Assembly (NCBI GenBank): GCA_030064845.1
Contig: JASJEC010000016.1
Location: 1-64,000, forward strand
DNA: 64,000 bases
Source: Kiloniellales bacterium
GTDB lineage: Bacteria; Pseudomonadota; Alphaproteobacteria; Kiloniellales; JAKSDN01
Reading direction: 5' to 3'
The notes under the pieces were generated by a model. It ran no database searches, had not been told where the DNA came from, and was given only the letters and a program-made list of their open reading frames with translations. This document shows positions 25,691 through 33,740 of this stretch, one piece after another. Numbering within the stretch: the stretch's first letter is position 1; each line of letters starts with the position of its first letter. The position numbers and the translations under genes were made by a program.

Positions 25691-26629
25691 TCAGTCTCGG
25701 GCCGATAGCGGCGGCTTTCGGGTCGCCAGATAAACCCCCGGCAGGACCAGCGCCGCGCCGGCCAGGTGATAGAGCTCCAGGCGCTCGCCGAGCAGCAGGA
25801 AGGCCAGCAGCCCGTTGTAGAGCGGAATCAGGTACATGAGCAGACCCGCGGGGCCCGCGCCGAGCACGGCCTGGATGCGCGCGTAGGCCAGGTAGGCGCC
25901 GAGCGAGGCGACCACGGCCAGGAACAGAACGGCGCCGATGGTCCGGCCGTCCAGGCTGGGCAGGTCGCCGGACCAGGCTTCGGCCAGGGTGAAGGGCAGG
26001 AGCACCACCACGCCGCCCGTGGTGATCGCCGCGAAGCGGACCATCAGCGGCAGGGCGCTCGGCCGGTGGCGCAGCAGGATCGAGTAGAGCGCCCAGCCGA
26101 TCATGGCGGCGACGATCCAGAGGTCGCCGACCGTGAAGCGCAGGCCAAGCAGGACCGCGAGGTCGCCGCGGCAGATCACCGCCAGCACGCCGGCGAGGCT
26201 GAGCGCCACGCCCACCATCTGCCGCGGCCCGAGGACCTCGCCGTAGAACAGCCGCGCCATGACCACGATCAGGATCGGCGAGGCGGCGTAGATCAGGCCG
26301 ATGTTGGTCGCGGTGGTCGTGTCGGCGCCGATGTAGACGAAGGCGCCGCAGACGCCCATGCCCAGGCCGCCGAGGACCAGCAGGTCCGGCCACTCCCGCG
26401 CCAGGACCGACCGGGCCCGCAGCAGGGCCGCCGCCGTCAGCGGCAGCAGCAGCATCAGGGTTACGCTCCAGCGCCAGAAGGCGAGCGCAACCGGCGGGAT
26501 GAAGTCGTGGGTCGCGCGCGCCGTCAGCATGTTGCTGGCGAAGAGCGCCGGAGCCACGAACAGCAGGACCAGGGCGACCTGTCGGGATCGGGCCGCGGCG
26601 CGATCTCCCTCGCGCGCCTCCACTGTCAT
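25691..26629 (-). CDS. DMT-superfamily (EamA) transporter
   Basis: The 312-residue protein has ten hydrophobic spans in two EamA repeats; the first repeat begins AFWRWSVTLMLLLPL and the second ends GAALVLPGVYLATRKPP. Members export amino acids or metabolites from the cytoplasm. Its start overlaps the stop of the DUF455 gene (ATGA), so the two are translated together. The substrate is unknown. Confidence 0.85.
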   Translation of the reverse strand: MTVEAREGDRAAARSRQVALVLLFVAPALFASNMLTARATHDFIPPVALAFWRWSVTLMLLLPLTAAALLRARSVLAREWPDLLVLGGLGMGVCGAFVYIGADTTTATNIGLIYAASPILIVVMARLFYGEVLGPRQMVGVALSLAGVLAVICRGDLAVLLGLRFTVGDLWIVAAMIGWALYSILLRHRPSALPLMVRFAAITTGGVVVLLPFTLAEAWSGDLPSLDGRTIGAVLFLAVVASLGAYLAYARIQAVLGAGPAGLLMYLIPLYNGLLAFLLLGERLELYHLAGAALVLPGVYLATRKPPLSARD

Positions 26630-27429
26630 GTTCCAGCCAGGGGGCGGTAATAGGCCTCTGGCAAACCGGCGGCGTCCCGGCCCTCGGTGTTGAACGGCGG
26701 CTTCAGGGCGCCTTTGAAATGGGTCCGGACCATGTCGCCCCAGGCCGCCGCCGGTTCGAGGCCGCGCCGGGCGCAGGCGAAGGCGAACCAGCGCTGTCCG
26801 GTAGCGACGTGGCCGATCTCGTCCTGGTAGATAGTCTCGAGGGTCTCGGCGCTCTCCCGGTCGCCGGCCTTGCGCAGTTTGGCGATCATCGCCGGCGTCA
26901 CGTCCAGGCCGCGCGCCTCCAGCACCAGAGGCACCACCGCCAGCCGGGCGAGCAGGTCGTGGGACGTGTCCTCGGCGGCCTGCCAGAGGCCGTCATGGGC
27001 CGGCAGGTCGCCGTAGGCCGCGCCCAAGTCCGCCAGGCGCACCGCCAGTAGGGAGAAATGCAGCGCCTCCTCGTCGGCCACCCGGACCCAGTCGTCGGCG
27101 AAGTCGCGCGGCATCCGGTCCGCCACGAAGCGGGCGATCAGGTCCCAGGCCAGGTCCACGGCGTTGAGCTCGATGTGGGCCAGCGCGTGGAGCAGGGCGA
27201 TCCGGCCCGCCCCGCCGGCAGCGCGGCGCTTCGGCATGTCGCCGGGCCGGCGCAGCACCGGACGCTCGGGACGGGCGGGACGCCGCGGCACCGGGAGCGG
27301 GTCGCCCAGCGTCAGCTGACCCGTGCGCCAGGCGGCCGCGGCGTTCCGCGACAGGCGGACCTTGTCTTCCGGCTCGGCGCTGCCCAACACGGCCAGCGCG
27401 GCCTGGACGAGGGTATCGGCTTCGGACAT
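26626..27429 (-). CDS. DUF455 ferritin-like di-iron family protein
   Basis: The protein matches the DUF455 ferritin-like family: ALLHALAHIELNAVDLAWDL (Glu/His ligands), DEEALHFSLLAVRL, VVPLVLEARGLDVTP and IYQDEIGHVATGQRWF supply the E...ExxH pattern of a four-helix di-iron protein. The ATG at 27429 is used; the frame opens 27 codons upstream, but that extension is Arg/Ser-rich. It is the first gene of a two-gene unit with the EamA transporter and diverges from the cysteine dioxygenase gene across 79 bp. The function is unknown; some relatives are linked to RNA hydroxylation (MiaE-like fold). Confidence 0.82.
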   Translation of the reverse strand: MSEADTLVQAALAVLGSAEPEDKVRLSRNAAAAWRTGQLTLGDPLPVPRRPARPERPVLRRPGDMPKRRAAGGAGRIALLHALAHIELNAVDLAWDLIARFVADRMPRDFADDWVRVADEEALHFSLLAVRLADLGAAYGDLPAHDGLWQAAEDTSHDLLARLAVVPLVLEARGLDVTPAMIAKLRKAGDRESAETLETIYQDEIGHVATGQRWFAFACARRGLEPAAAWGDMVRTHFKGALKPPFNTEGRDAAGLPEAYYRPLAGT

Positions 27430-27508
27430 GAGGTCCCGGGACTCTTGGCGTCGGCCCTGACATGACACAAGATGACCGGAAGAGCGAGGCACAAAGGGAA
27501 TCGCCGCC

Positions 27509-28108
27509 ATGCCAGATCAGACGGGGAGCGCACTGGAGCGCCGCCGGCAAGCCGTCGCCCGGTCGATCGACCGGATCCGAGACCACGAGAGGACCCACGG
27601 CGTCACACCGGAGGGCCTCGCCGCGATCAAGGACGAGCTGATCGCGCTGGCCGGATCGGCCGAGCTCTTCTCGGCCGAAGCCTTCCCGGCGCCCGATGCG
27701 GGCGCCGAGCCGCCCTACGCCCTCTACCTGCTCTCCGAGGACCCGGACCACCGCTTCGCTCTCTACCTCCAGGCCTGCCGGCCCGGTTTCGACGTGCCGC
27801 CGCACAACCACACCACCTGGGCCTGCATCGTGGGACTGGAGGGCGAGGAGGAGAACCGCTTCTACCGGCGCGGCGATGACGGCGCGACCAGGACCGGCGG
27901 GCAGGCGGTCGGCCCCGGCCAGGGCGTCGCCTTCCTGCCCGACGAGATCCACTCGATCCATATCCACGGGGCAGATCCGGTGCGCAACTTCCATATGTAC
28001 GGCCTCGCGCTCGACCGGCTCTTCGAGCGGGAGTATTGGTCGGCGAAGGAGGGCGCCTGGAAGGTCTTCGCGCCCCAGGACGACATCATCGACCGGCGGG
28101 CCGGATGA
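27509..28108 (+). CDS. Cysteine dioxygenase-family thiol dioxygenase
   Basis: This cupin-fold non-heme iron enzyme would oxidise a thiol such as cysteine or 3-mercaptopropionate to a sulfinic acid. Iron ligands His99, His101 and His148 are visible in PPHNHTTWACIVG and DEIHSIHIHG. Cys106 lies where the Cys-Tyr crosslink Cys of mammalian enzymes sits. The helical N-terminal part is as in bacterial members. The stop overlaps the next start (ATGA), coupling it to a four-domain rhodanese. The linkage suggests handling of organic thiol sulfur. The exact substrate is unclear. Confidence 0.85.
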   Translation: MPDQTGSALERRRQAVARSIDRIRDHERTHGVTPEGLAAIKDELIALAGSAELFSAEAFPAPDAGAEPPYALYLLSEDPDHRFALYLQACRPGFDVPPHNHTTWACIVGLEGEEENRFYRRGDDGATRTGGQAVGPGQGVAFLPDEIHSIHIHGADPVRNFHMYGLALDRLFEREYWSAKEGAWKVFAPQDDIIDRRAG

Positions 28109-29712
28109 GCGCGGCGTCGACCGGGCGGATCACGGCGCCGGCGCTCAAGGCGCAGCTCCGGGCGGGCGGCGAGCTGGCGCTTCTGGATCTGCGCGAGCAG
28201 GGCCTTTTCTCCGGCGCCCATCTGTTCCATGCCCGTTCGCTGCCCCTGAGCAGGCTCGAGCTGGACGTCGAGCGGCTGGTGCCGCGCAAGGGAACGCCGG
28301 TCGTGGTGATGGACGGCGGCCGGGACGACCTGGCGGCGCGCGGGGCCGAACGCCTCGCCCGCCTGGGCTACCGGGCGGTTCAGGTGCTCGAGGGCGGCGT
28401 GGCGGCCTGGGAGGAGGCGGGCTACGAGGTCTTCACGGGCATCAACGTGCCGAGCAAGGCCTTCGGAGAGTTCGTCGAGGTGACCTACGGAACGCCGCAC
28501 CTGGAGGCCGAGGCGGTGAGCCGCCTGATCGGGAAGCGCGCGAACATGGTGGTCCTCGATAGCCGGCCCTTCGAGGAGTACCACCGCATGAGCATCCCCG
28601 GCGGGATCGACACGCCGGGCGCCGAGCTGGTCTACCGGGTGCACGACCTCGCCCCGGATCCTGAGACTCTGGTCGTGGTGAACTGCGCCGGCCGGACCCG
28701 CTCGATCATCGGCGCCCAGTCCCTGGTCAACGCCGGCATCCCGAACCGGGTGGCGGCGCTCAAGGACGGCACCATGGGCTGGCACCTGGCAGGCTTGACG
28801 CTCGAGCACGGCCAGGAGCGCAGGGCTCCCGACCCCAGCGCGGAAGGTCTGGCCAGGGCCCGGGCGGCGGCCGCGCGGGTCGCCGAGCGCTTCGGCGTCA
28901 CGCGGATCTCGCTGGCGGATCTGGCGGCCTGGCGGGCGGACGACACGCGAACGCTCTTCCTGCTCGACGTGCGCTCGCCGGCGGAGTTCGAGGCCGGCCA
29001 CCTGCCGGGGTCCTGTTCGGCGCCGGGCGGGCAGCTGGTCCAGGCGACCGACGAATACGTCGGCGTGCTCGGGGCTCGGATCGTGCTGATCGACGACACC
29101 GGGATTCGGGCGACCATGACCGCGTCCTGGCTGGTCCAGATGGGCTGGACAGAGGTCGCGGTGCTCGAGGGTGGCCTCGAGGGGCCCCTGGAGCGGGGGC
29201 CGGCGCCGAGCCCCCTGGTGGCCGGCGCGGACCCCGAGGCGCCGCGCATCTCGCCGGCTGCTCTGCAGGCGCTGCAGGCTTCCGGACAGGTGGTTCTGCT
29301 GCTCGACCTATCGAGCTCGCCGAGCTACCGGCAGGGCCACGTGCCCGGCGCGGCCTGGACCACGCGGGCCCGGCTCGGCGAACTCGACCGCGACCTGGCC
29401 AACCTGGAGCAGCTGGTCCTGACCGCCGAGGAGACCGCCCTGGCCGATCTCGCGGCCGAGGACCTTCGCGCCCGCCATCCGGCGCTCTCCGTCTCGGTCC
29501 TGGATGGCGGCCTGGCGGCGTGGCGGGCCGCCGGCTACCCGATCGAGGAGGGCATGACCCGGCCGCTCTCGGAGACCGACGACGTCTGGTACAAGCCTTA
29601 CGAGAACAGGTCGGCGGTCGAGCAGGAGATGCGCAACTATCTAACCTGGGAGATCGCCCTGGTCGAGCAGATAGAGCGCGACGGCGACGCCGGGTTCCGC
29701 CGGTTCGATTGA
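28105..29712 (+). CDS. Four-domain rhodanese-like sulfurtransferase
   Basis: Four rhodanese modules lie in series (about 8-112, 125-235, 265-375, 395-510), each ending in an LEGG- or DGG-type strand (VLEGGVAAW, LKDGTMGW, VLEGGLEGPL, VLDGGLAAW). Only module 2 keeps the active-site Cys (Cys194 in VVVNCAGRTRS); the matching places in the others read VMDGGRD, LIDDTGI and LTAEETA. A rhodanese transfers sulfane sulfur via a Cys persulfide. The inactive modules may be scaffolds or binding units. It is translationally coupled to the thiol dioxygenase and followed by a GNAT gene after 4 bp. Confidence 0.88.
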   Translation: MSAASTGRITAPALKAQLRAGGELALLDLREQGLFSGAHLFHARSLPLSRLELDVERLVPRKGTPVVVMDGGRDDLAARGAERLARLGYRAVQVLEGGVAAWEEAGYEVFTGINVPSKAFGEFVEVTYGTPHLEAEAVSRLIGKRANMVVLDSRPFEEYHRMSIPGGIDTPGAELVYRVHDLAPDPETLVVVNCAGRTRSIIGAQSLVNAGIPNRVAALKDGTMGWHLAGLTLEHGQERRAPDPSAEGLARARAAAARVAERFGVTRISLADLAAWRADDTRTLFLLDVRSPAEFEAGHLPGSCSAPGGQLVQATDEYVGVLGARIVLIDDTGIRATMTASWLVQMGWTEVAVLEGGLEGPLERGPAPSPLVAGADPEAPRISPAALQALQASGQVVLLLDLSSSPSYRQGHVPGAAWTTRARLGELDRDLANLEQLVLTAEETALADLAAEDLRARHPALSVSVLDGGLAAWRAAGYPIEEGMTRPLSETDDVWYKPYENRSAVEQEMRNYLTWEIALVEQIERDGDAGFRRFD

Positions 29713-29716
29713 CGCC

Positions 29717-30235
29717 GTGGTCGAGATCCCGCGAGTCGAGACCGAACGGCTGATCCTTCGGGGCTTTAGGGACAGCGACCTCGAGGCCTACGCCGCCATG
29801 GTCGCCGACGGCGAGGTGATGCGCTTCATGGGCGGGCCGAGGCGCCGCGAGCGCGCCTGGTACGATATGGCCTGGGCGCTCGGGCACTGGGACCTGCGCG
29901 GCTACGGGCTCTGGGCCGCCGAGGAGAAGGCGAGCGGCCGGCTGCTCGGCCGGCTCGGGCTGATCAATCCCGAAGGCTGGCCCGGCCTCGAGGTCGGCTG
30001 GCTGCTGGGCCAGGACTCCTGGGGACGGGGTTTCGCGACCGAGGGCGGGCGCGCCGCCCTGGCCTTCGCCTTCGAGCGGGTCGGCGTCGAGCGCGTGATC
30101 AGCCTGATACACCCGGACAACCGCGCCTCGATCCGGGTCGCCGAGCGGCTCGGCGAGAGCTACTGCGGCGCGACGACCCTCGATGGCGTTGACGCCCTGG
30201 TCTACGCCATCGAACGCGGCGTATTTGAAAAGTGA
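29717..30235 (+). CDS. GNAT N-acetyltransferase (RimJ/RimL-like)
   Basis: The 172-residue protein begins at GTG with VETERLILRGFRDSDLEAY, the typical RimJ/RimL start. It has the acetyl-CoA loop region GQDSWGRGFATEGGRAAL and the late HPDNRASIRVAERLG motif. It transfers acetyl from acetyl-CoA to an amine, possibly a protein N-terminus or small molecule. It is the last gene of the thiol dioxygenase operon, 4 bp after the rhodanese. Confidence 0.85.
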   Translation: MVEIPRVETERLILRGFRDSDLEAYAAMVADGEVMRFMGGPRRRERAWYDMAWALGHWDLRGYGLWAAEEKASGRLLGRLGLINPEGWPGLEVGWLLGQDSWGRGFATEGGRAALAFAFERVGVERVISLIHPDNRASIRVAERLGESYCGATTLDGVDALVYAIERGVFEK

Positions 30236-30303
30236 CGTTGGATGCCGGTGGTCGTCTATTATGGACCGGGCGTTCGTCAGAAACGCGATAGAGGGAGGAT
30301 CAG

Positions 30304-30732
30304 ATGAGAGCAGACATTCGACTGTTGTTCGGCGCCGCCTTGGCGCTGACCGCCATGACCGGGCTCGTCCGGGCCGGCGAAACGCCCGCACCGGCGGGGG
30401 CAAAGGTCTACTTCGTGGAGCCGACCAACGGCGCCGTCGTCGAGAACCCTGTGAAGGTCGTGTTCGGCCTCTCCGGCATGGGGGTCGCGCCGGCCGGCGT
30501 CGAGAAGGCGAAGACGGGGCATCACCATCTGCTGATCAACACGCCGCTTCCGCCGCTCGACGAAGGGATCCCGGCGGACGACAACCACGTCCACTTCGGC
30601 GGCGGTCAGACCGAGGTCGAACTCACCCTTTCGCCCGGACCGCACAAGCTCCAGCTTCTGGTCGGCGACCACAACCACATTCCGCACGATCCGCCGATCA
30701 TGTCGGAGGTGATCGAAATCACGGTGAAGTAA
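30304..30732 (+). CDS. DUF4399 domain protein, exported
   Basis: A signal peptide (LLFGAALALTAMTGLVRAG) leads to a DUF4399 domain with its His-rich signature: KTGHHHLLINTPLPPLDEG, IPADDNHVHFGGGQTE and LLVGDHNHIPHDPP. The clustered His suggest metal binding in the periplasm; this is inference. The start follows GAGGGAGG, a strong ribosome site. A TATTAT box at 30257-30262 could be part of its own promoter, though no good -35 is seen. It converges on bcp. Confidence 0.85.
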   Translation: MRADIRLLFGAALALTAMTGLVRAGETPAPAGAKVYFVEPTNGAVVENPVKVVFGLSGMGVAPAGVEKAKTGHHHLLINTPLPPLDEGIPADDNHVHFGGGQTEVELTLSPGPHKLQLLVGDHNHIPHDPPIMSEVIEITVK

Positions 30733-30756
30733 GGCGCCCAGCCTGGTGGCGAGGGG

Positions 30757-31221
30757 CTAAAGCTCCTTCGCCGCTTCCAGCACGGCCTCGACATGGCCGG
30801 GCACCTTGACCTTGCGCCACTCGGCGCGCAGCACGCCCTGCTCGTCGATCAGGAAGGTCGCCCGGTCGATGCCCAAGTACTTCTTGCCGTACATGGACTT
30901 CTCGACCCAGGTCCCGTAAGCCTCGCACACGCTGCCGTCTTCGTCGGACGCGAGGCGAAAGGGCAGGTCGTACTTGTTCTTGAACTTGTCATGCTTGGCA
31001 ACGCTGTCCTTGGAGACGCCGACAATTTCGGCGTCGACCGCCGAGAAGTCCGGCAGGGCATCGCGGAACCCACAGGCTTCCTTGGTGCAGCCCGGCGTAT
31101 CGTCTTTCGGATAGAAGTAGAGCACGACCTTCCTTCCCTTGAGCTCAGAGAGGGAAACCTCTCCGCCGCCGTCGGTCGCCATGGTGAAGTCGGGCGCGGG
31201 CGCGCCAATTTCCGTCGTCAT
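30757..31221 (-). CDS. bcp: Thioredoxin-dependent thiol peroxidase, BCP/PrxQ type
   Basis: Bcp reduces hydroperoxides. The 154-residue protein has the PrxQ pattern PKDDTPGCTKEACGFRD, with peroxidatic Cys45 and resolving Cys50 five residues later, and DRATFLIDEQG. The start is the ATG at 31221 (MTTEIGAPAPDFTM). The frame runs far upstream, but that stretch overlaps intergenic DNA and the next gene. In many Alphaproteobacteria bcp is near glnE; here glnE lies 6 kb away. Confidence 0.94.
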   Translation of the reverse strand: MTTEIGAPAPDFTMATDGGGEVSLSELKGRKVVLYFYPKDDTPGCTKEACGFRDALPDFSAVDAEIVGVSKDSVAKHDKFKNKYDLPFRLASDEDGSVCEAYGTWVEKSMYGKKYLGIDRATFLIDEQGVLRAEWRKVKVPGHVEAVLEAAKEL

Positions 31222-31443
31222 CCCTGTCTCTCCTCCAGTTCTGGGTGGCTTGGAGTCCGCTACGGCGCGGACCTCGTCCCGGATCACAGATGGCCGGTGC
31301 GCGGGCCAGGTCAAGGGACGGCCGGCGTTCGAGCCCTGGGCGTTGCGGTCCGGTGCATTCCGTTTGATTTTTTCCGGGTCTCTTCCACACTGCGTCCAAG
31401 CAACGGCCGGGCGCTTCGCCCGGCTCCTTTTGGAGAAAAGTGA

Positions 31444-32397
31444 ATGAAGATCGGTTTCATCGGCCTCGGCAACGTCGGCGGCAAGCTGGCGGGCAGCCTG
31501 CAGCGCAACGGCTTCGATCTGACCGTACGCGACCTCGACCGGTCCACTGCCCAGCCCTTCCTCGACCAGGGCGCAGACTGGGCCGAGAGCCCCAAGGCCA
31601 TGGCCGAAGCGGTCGATCTCGTGATCACCTGTCTGCCGTCGCCGGCCGCCGTGAGCCAGGTGATGGAGGCCGAGGACGGCGTCATCGCGGGCCTTTCGCC
31701 CGGCAAGCTGTGGATGGAGATGAGCACGACCGACGAGGCCGAGGTCAAGCGCCTGGCGCCGCTGGTCGAGGCCAAGGGCGCCCTGCCGTTGGAGACCCCC
31801 GTCTCCGGCGGCTGCCACCGGGCGGCCACCGGCAACATCTCGATCTTCGTCGGCGGTGCGCGCGAGGCCTTCGAACGGGCCTTGCCGGCGCTCACCGTCA
31901 TGGGCCGACGCATTCTCCACACCGGCCCCCTGGGCTCGGCTTCGGTGCTCAAGGTGGTGACCAACTACCTGGCCTCGGTCCATCTGGTGGCGGTCGGCGA
32001 GGCGCTCGCGGTCGCCAAGCAGGCCGGCATGGACCTCAACACGGCCTTCGAGGCGATCCGCATCTCCTCGGGCAATTCCTTCGTGCACGAGACCGAGAGC
32101 CAGGTGATCCTGAACGGCAGCTACAACATCAACTTCACCATGGATCTCGTGATCAAGGATATGAGCCTGTTCCAGACCGTCGCCGAGCGCGCCGGCGTCC
32201 CGCTCGAGCTCTCGCCCGTGGTGCTCGACATCTTCAAGGACGGACAGGAGCGCTACGGCCCGCGCGCCTGGTCCTCGGGCATCGTGCGTCGTCTGGAAGA
32301 GGCCTGCGGCATGGAGCTGCGGGCGCCCGGCTTCCCCGAGGAGCTGGTCGACGACGAGCCGGAGGTGCCCGGCGCGGAAGTCGTGGTGCGGACTTAG
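31444..32397 (+). CDS. Beta-hydroxyacid dehydrogenase (3-hydroxyisobutyrate dehydrogenase-like)
   Basis: The Rossmann start IGFIGLGNVGGKLAGSL binds NAD(P). The family motifs follow: ITCLPSPAAV, ETPVSGGCHRAATGNISIFVGG (substrate site) and GSASVLKVVTNYL with the catalytic Lys. These enzymes oxidise or reduce short hydroxyacids such as 3-hydroxyisobutyrate or tartronate semialdehyde. The 317-residue length is a little above usual because of a C-terminal extension. A neighbouring enolase-superfamily gene suggests sugar-acid metabolism, but a hairpin-rich gap separates the two. Confidence 0.85.
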   Translation: MKIGFIGLGNVGGKLAGSLQRNGFDLTVRDLDRSTAQPFLDQGADWAESPKAMAEAVDLVITCLPSPAAVSQVMEAEDGVIAGLSPGKLWMEMSTTDEAEVKRLAPLVEAKGALPLETPVSGGCHRAATGNISIFVGGAREAFERALPALTVMGRRILHTGPLGSASVLKVVTNYLASVHLVAVGEALAVAKQAGMDLNTAFEAIRISSGNSFVHETESQVILNGSYNINFTMDLVIKDMSLFQTVAERAGVPLELSPVVLDIFKDGQERYGPRAWSSGIVRRLEEACGMELRAPGFPEELVDDEPEVPGAEVVVRT

Positions 32398-32424
32398 AGA
32401 GAAGCTCTTGAGATCTTGATCGCC

Positions 32425-32504
32425 GTCATCCTTAGACAGGCTCAGGATGAGGGTCAAGGTTGGACACATATCGCCCTCACCCTGAGCCTGTCGAAGGGTG
32501 ATGG
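32425..32504. repeat. Inverted pair of GAGCCTGTC palindromic repeats
   Basis: Two related copies lie in opposite orientation: 32425-32453 and 32474-32502. The right copy and the reverse complement of the left match at 25 of 29 positions. Each copy alone can fold (for example CACCCT near 32478 with AGGGTG near 32495). The core CCTGAGCCTGTCGAAGG is one I remember as a dispersed intergenic repeat in several proteobacterial genomes. The whole unit could form a cruciform or act as a bidirectional terminator between the dehydrogenase and racemase-fold genes. Confidence 0.75.
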
Positions 32505-32549
32505 TGCCAGGTTCGCACCTGTGCTGCGGTTCGACAGGGGAGATCGACC

Positions 32550-33740
32550 ATGAAGATTACCGACGCCAAGACCTTCGTGGTCGGCAACCCGCCGCCGCAC
32601 TTCGGCGGGCGCTACTGGATCTTCGTCAAGCTGACCACCGACGGCGGGGTCGCCGGCATCGGCGAGGTCTACTCCGTGCCCTTCGGGCCCAAGACCGTCG
32701 AGCGGATGATCCTCGACGTCTGCGAGCGCCACGTCATCGGCAACGATCCCTTCGACATCGAGAAGATGTGGCGCCGGGTCTACGGCAGCGGCTACCTGCT
32801 GCGGCCCGACGCCTCGCTGATGGGCGTCCTGAGCGGCATCGAGACCGCCTGCTGGGACATCATGGGCAAGGCGCTGGACAAACCGGTCTACGCCCTGCTC
32901 GGCGGCAAGGTGCACGAGAGGCTGCGCTCCTACACTTACATCTATCCGGAAGAGGGCGATAAGAGCGACGTCTACAGCGACCCCGACCTGGCCGGCGAGC
33001 GCGCCGCCGCCTATGCCGCCAAGGGCTTCACCGCGGTCAAGTTCGATCCCGTTGGGCCCTATACGGTGTTCGATCCGCGCCAGCTATCGATGGAGATGCT
33101 CGAGCACTCCGAGCGCTTCGTGAAGACCCTGCGCGAGGCGGTCGGCGGGTCCTGCGACCTGCTGTTCGGCACCCACGGCCAGCTCACCCCGGCGGGCGCG
33201 ATCCGGCTCGCCCGCCGGCTCGAGCCCTTCGACCCACTCTGGTTCGAGGAACCGACCCCGCCGGAAAACCCGAAGGAGATGGCGCGGGTCGCCCGCCAGA
33301 CGACGATCCCGGTTGCCACCGGCGAGCGACTGACGACCAAGTACGAGTTCGCCCGGGTGCTGGAGGAGCAGGCGGCTTCGATCCTGCAGATGGCGCTCGG
33401 CCGGGTCGGCGGCATACTCGAGGCCAAGAAGATCGCCGGCATGGCCGAGGCCCACTACGCCCAGATCGCACCGCACCTCTACTGCGGCCCGGTCGAGGGC
33501 GCGGCCAACATCCAGCTGTGCACCGCGACGCCCAACTTCCTGATCCAGGAGAGCATCCAGGACTGGGGAGGATTCCACGGCGAGATCCTGAAGAAGCCGC
33601 TCAGATGGGAGGACGGTTACATCATCCCGCCGAGCGAGCCCGGCCTCGGTATCGAGCTCGACGAGGCGGTTGCCGCCAAGCATCCCTACGAGGGCGACAA
33701 GCTGCACCTGGAGATGCAGCAGGATCCAGTGCTGCCTTAG
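32550..33740 (+). CDS. Mandelate racemase/muconate lactonizing enzyme family protein
   Basis: Enolase-superfamily enzyme: an N-terminal capping domain (MKITDAKTFVVG) and a TIM-barrel with TAVKFDPVGP (Lys164), FGTHGQLTPAGA (His209), LWFEEPTPPENP (Glu233/234), ATGERLTT (Glu259) and IAPHLYCGPVEG (His309). Two usual Asp positions differ: the first metal-ligand position reads Gly207 and the QPD of the Asp-His dyad reads QMA (about 280-282). It probably dehydrates or isomerises a sugar acid; the substrate is unknown. Its stop overlaps the photolyase stop on the other strand by 4 bp. Confidence 0.82.
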   Translation: MKITDAKTFVVGNPPPHFGGRYWIFVKLTTDGGVAGIGEVYSVPFGPKTVERMILDVCERHVIGNDPFDIEKMWRRVYGSGYLLRPDASLMGVLSGIETACWDIMGKALDKPVYALLGGKVHERLRSYTYIYPEEGDKSDVYSDPDLAGERAAAYAAKGFTAVKFDPVGPYTVFDPRQLSMEMLEHSERFVKTLREAVGGSCDLLFGTHGQLTPAGAIRLARRLEPFDPLWFEEPTPPENPKEMARVARQTTIPVATGERLTTKYEFARVLEEQAASILQMALGRVGGILEAKKIAGMAEAHYAQIAPHLYCGPVEGAANIQLCTATPNFLIQESIQDWGGFHGEILKKPLRWEDGYIIPPSEPGLGIELDEAVAAKHPYEGDKLHLEMQQDPVLP

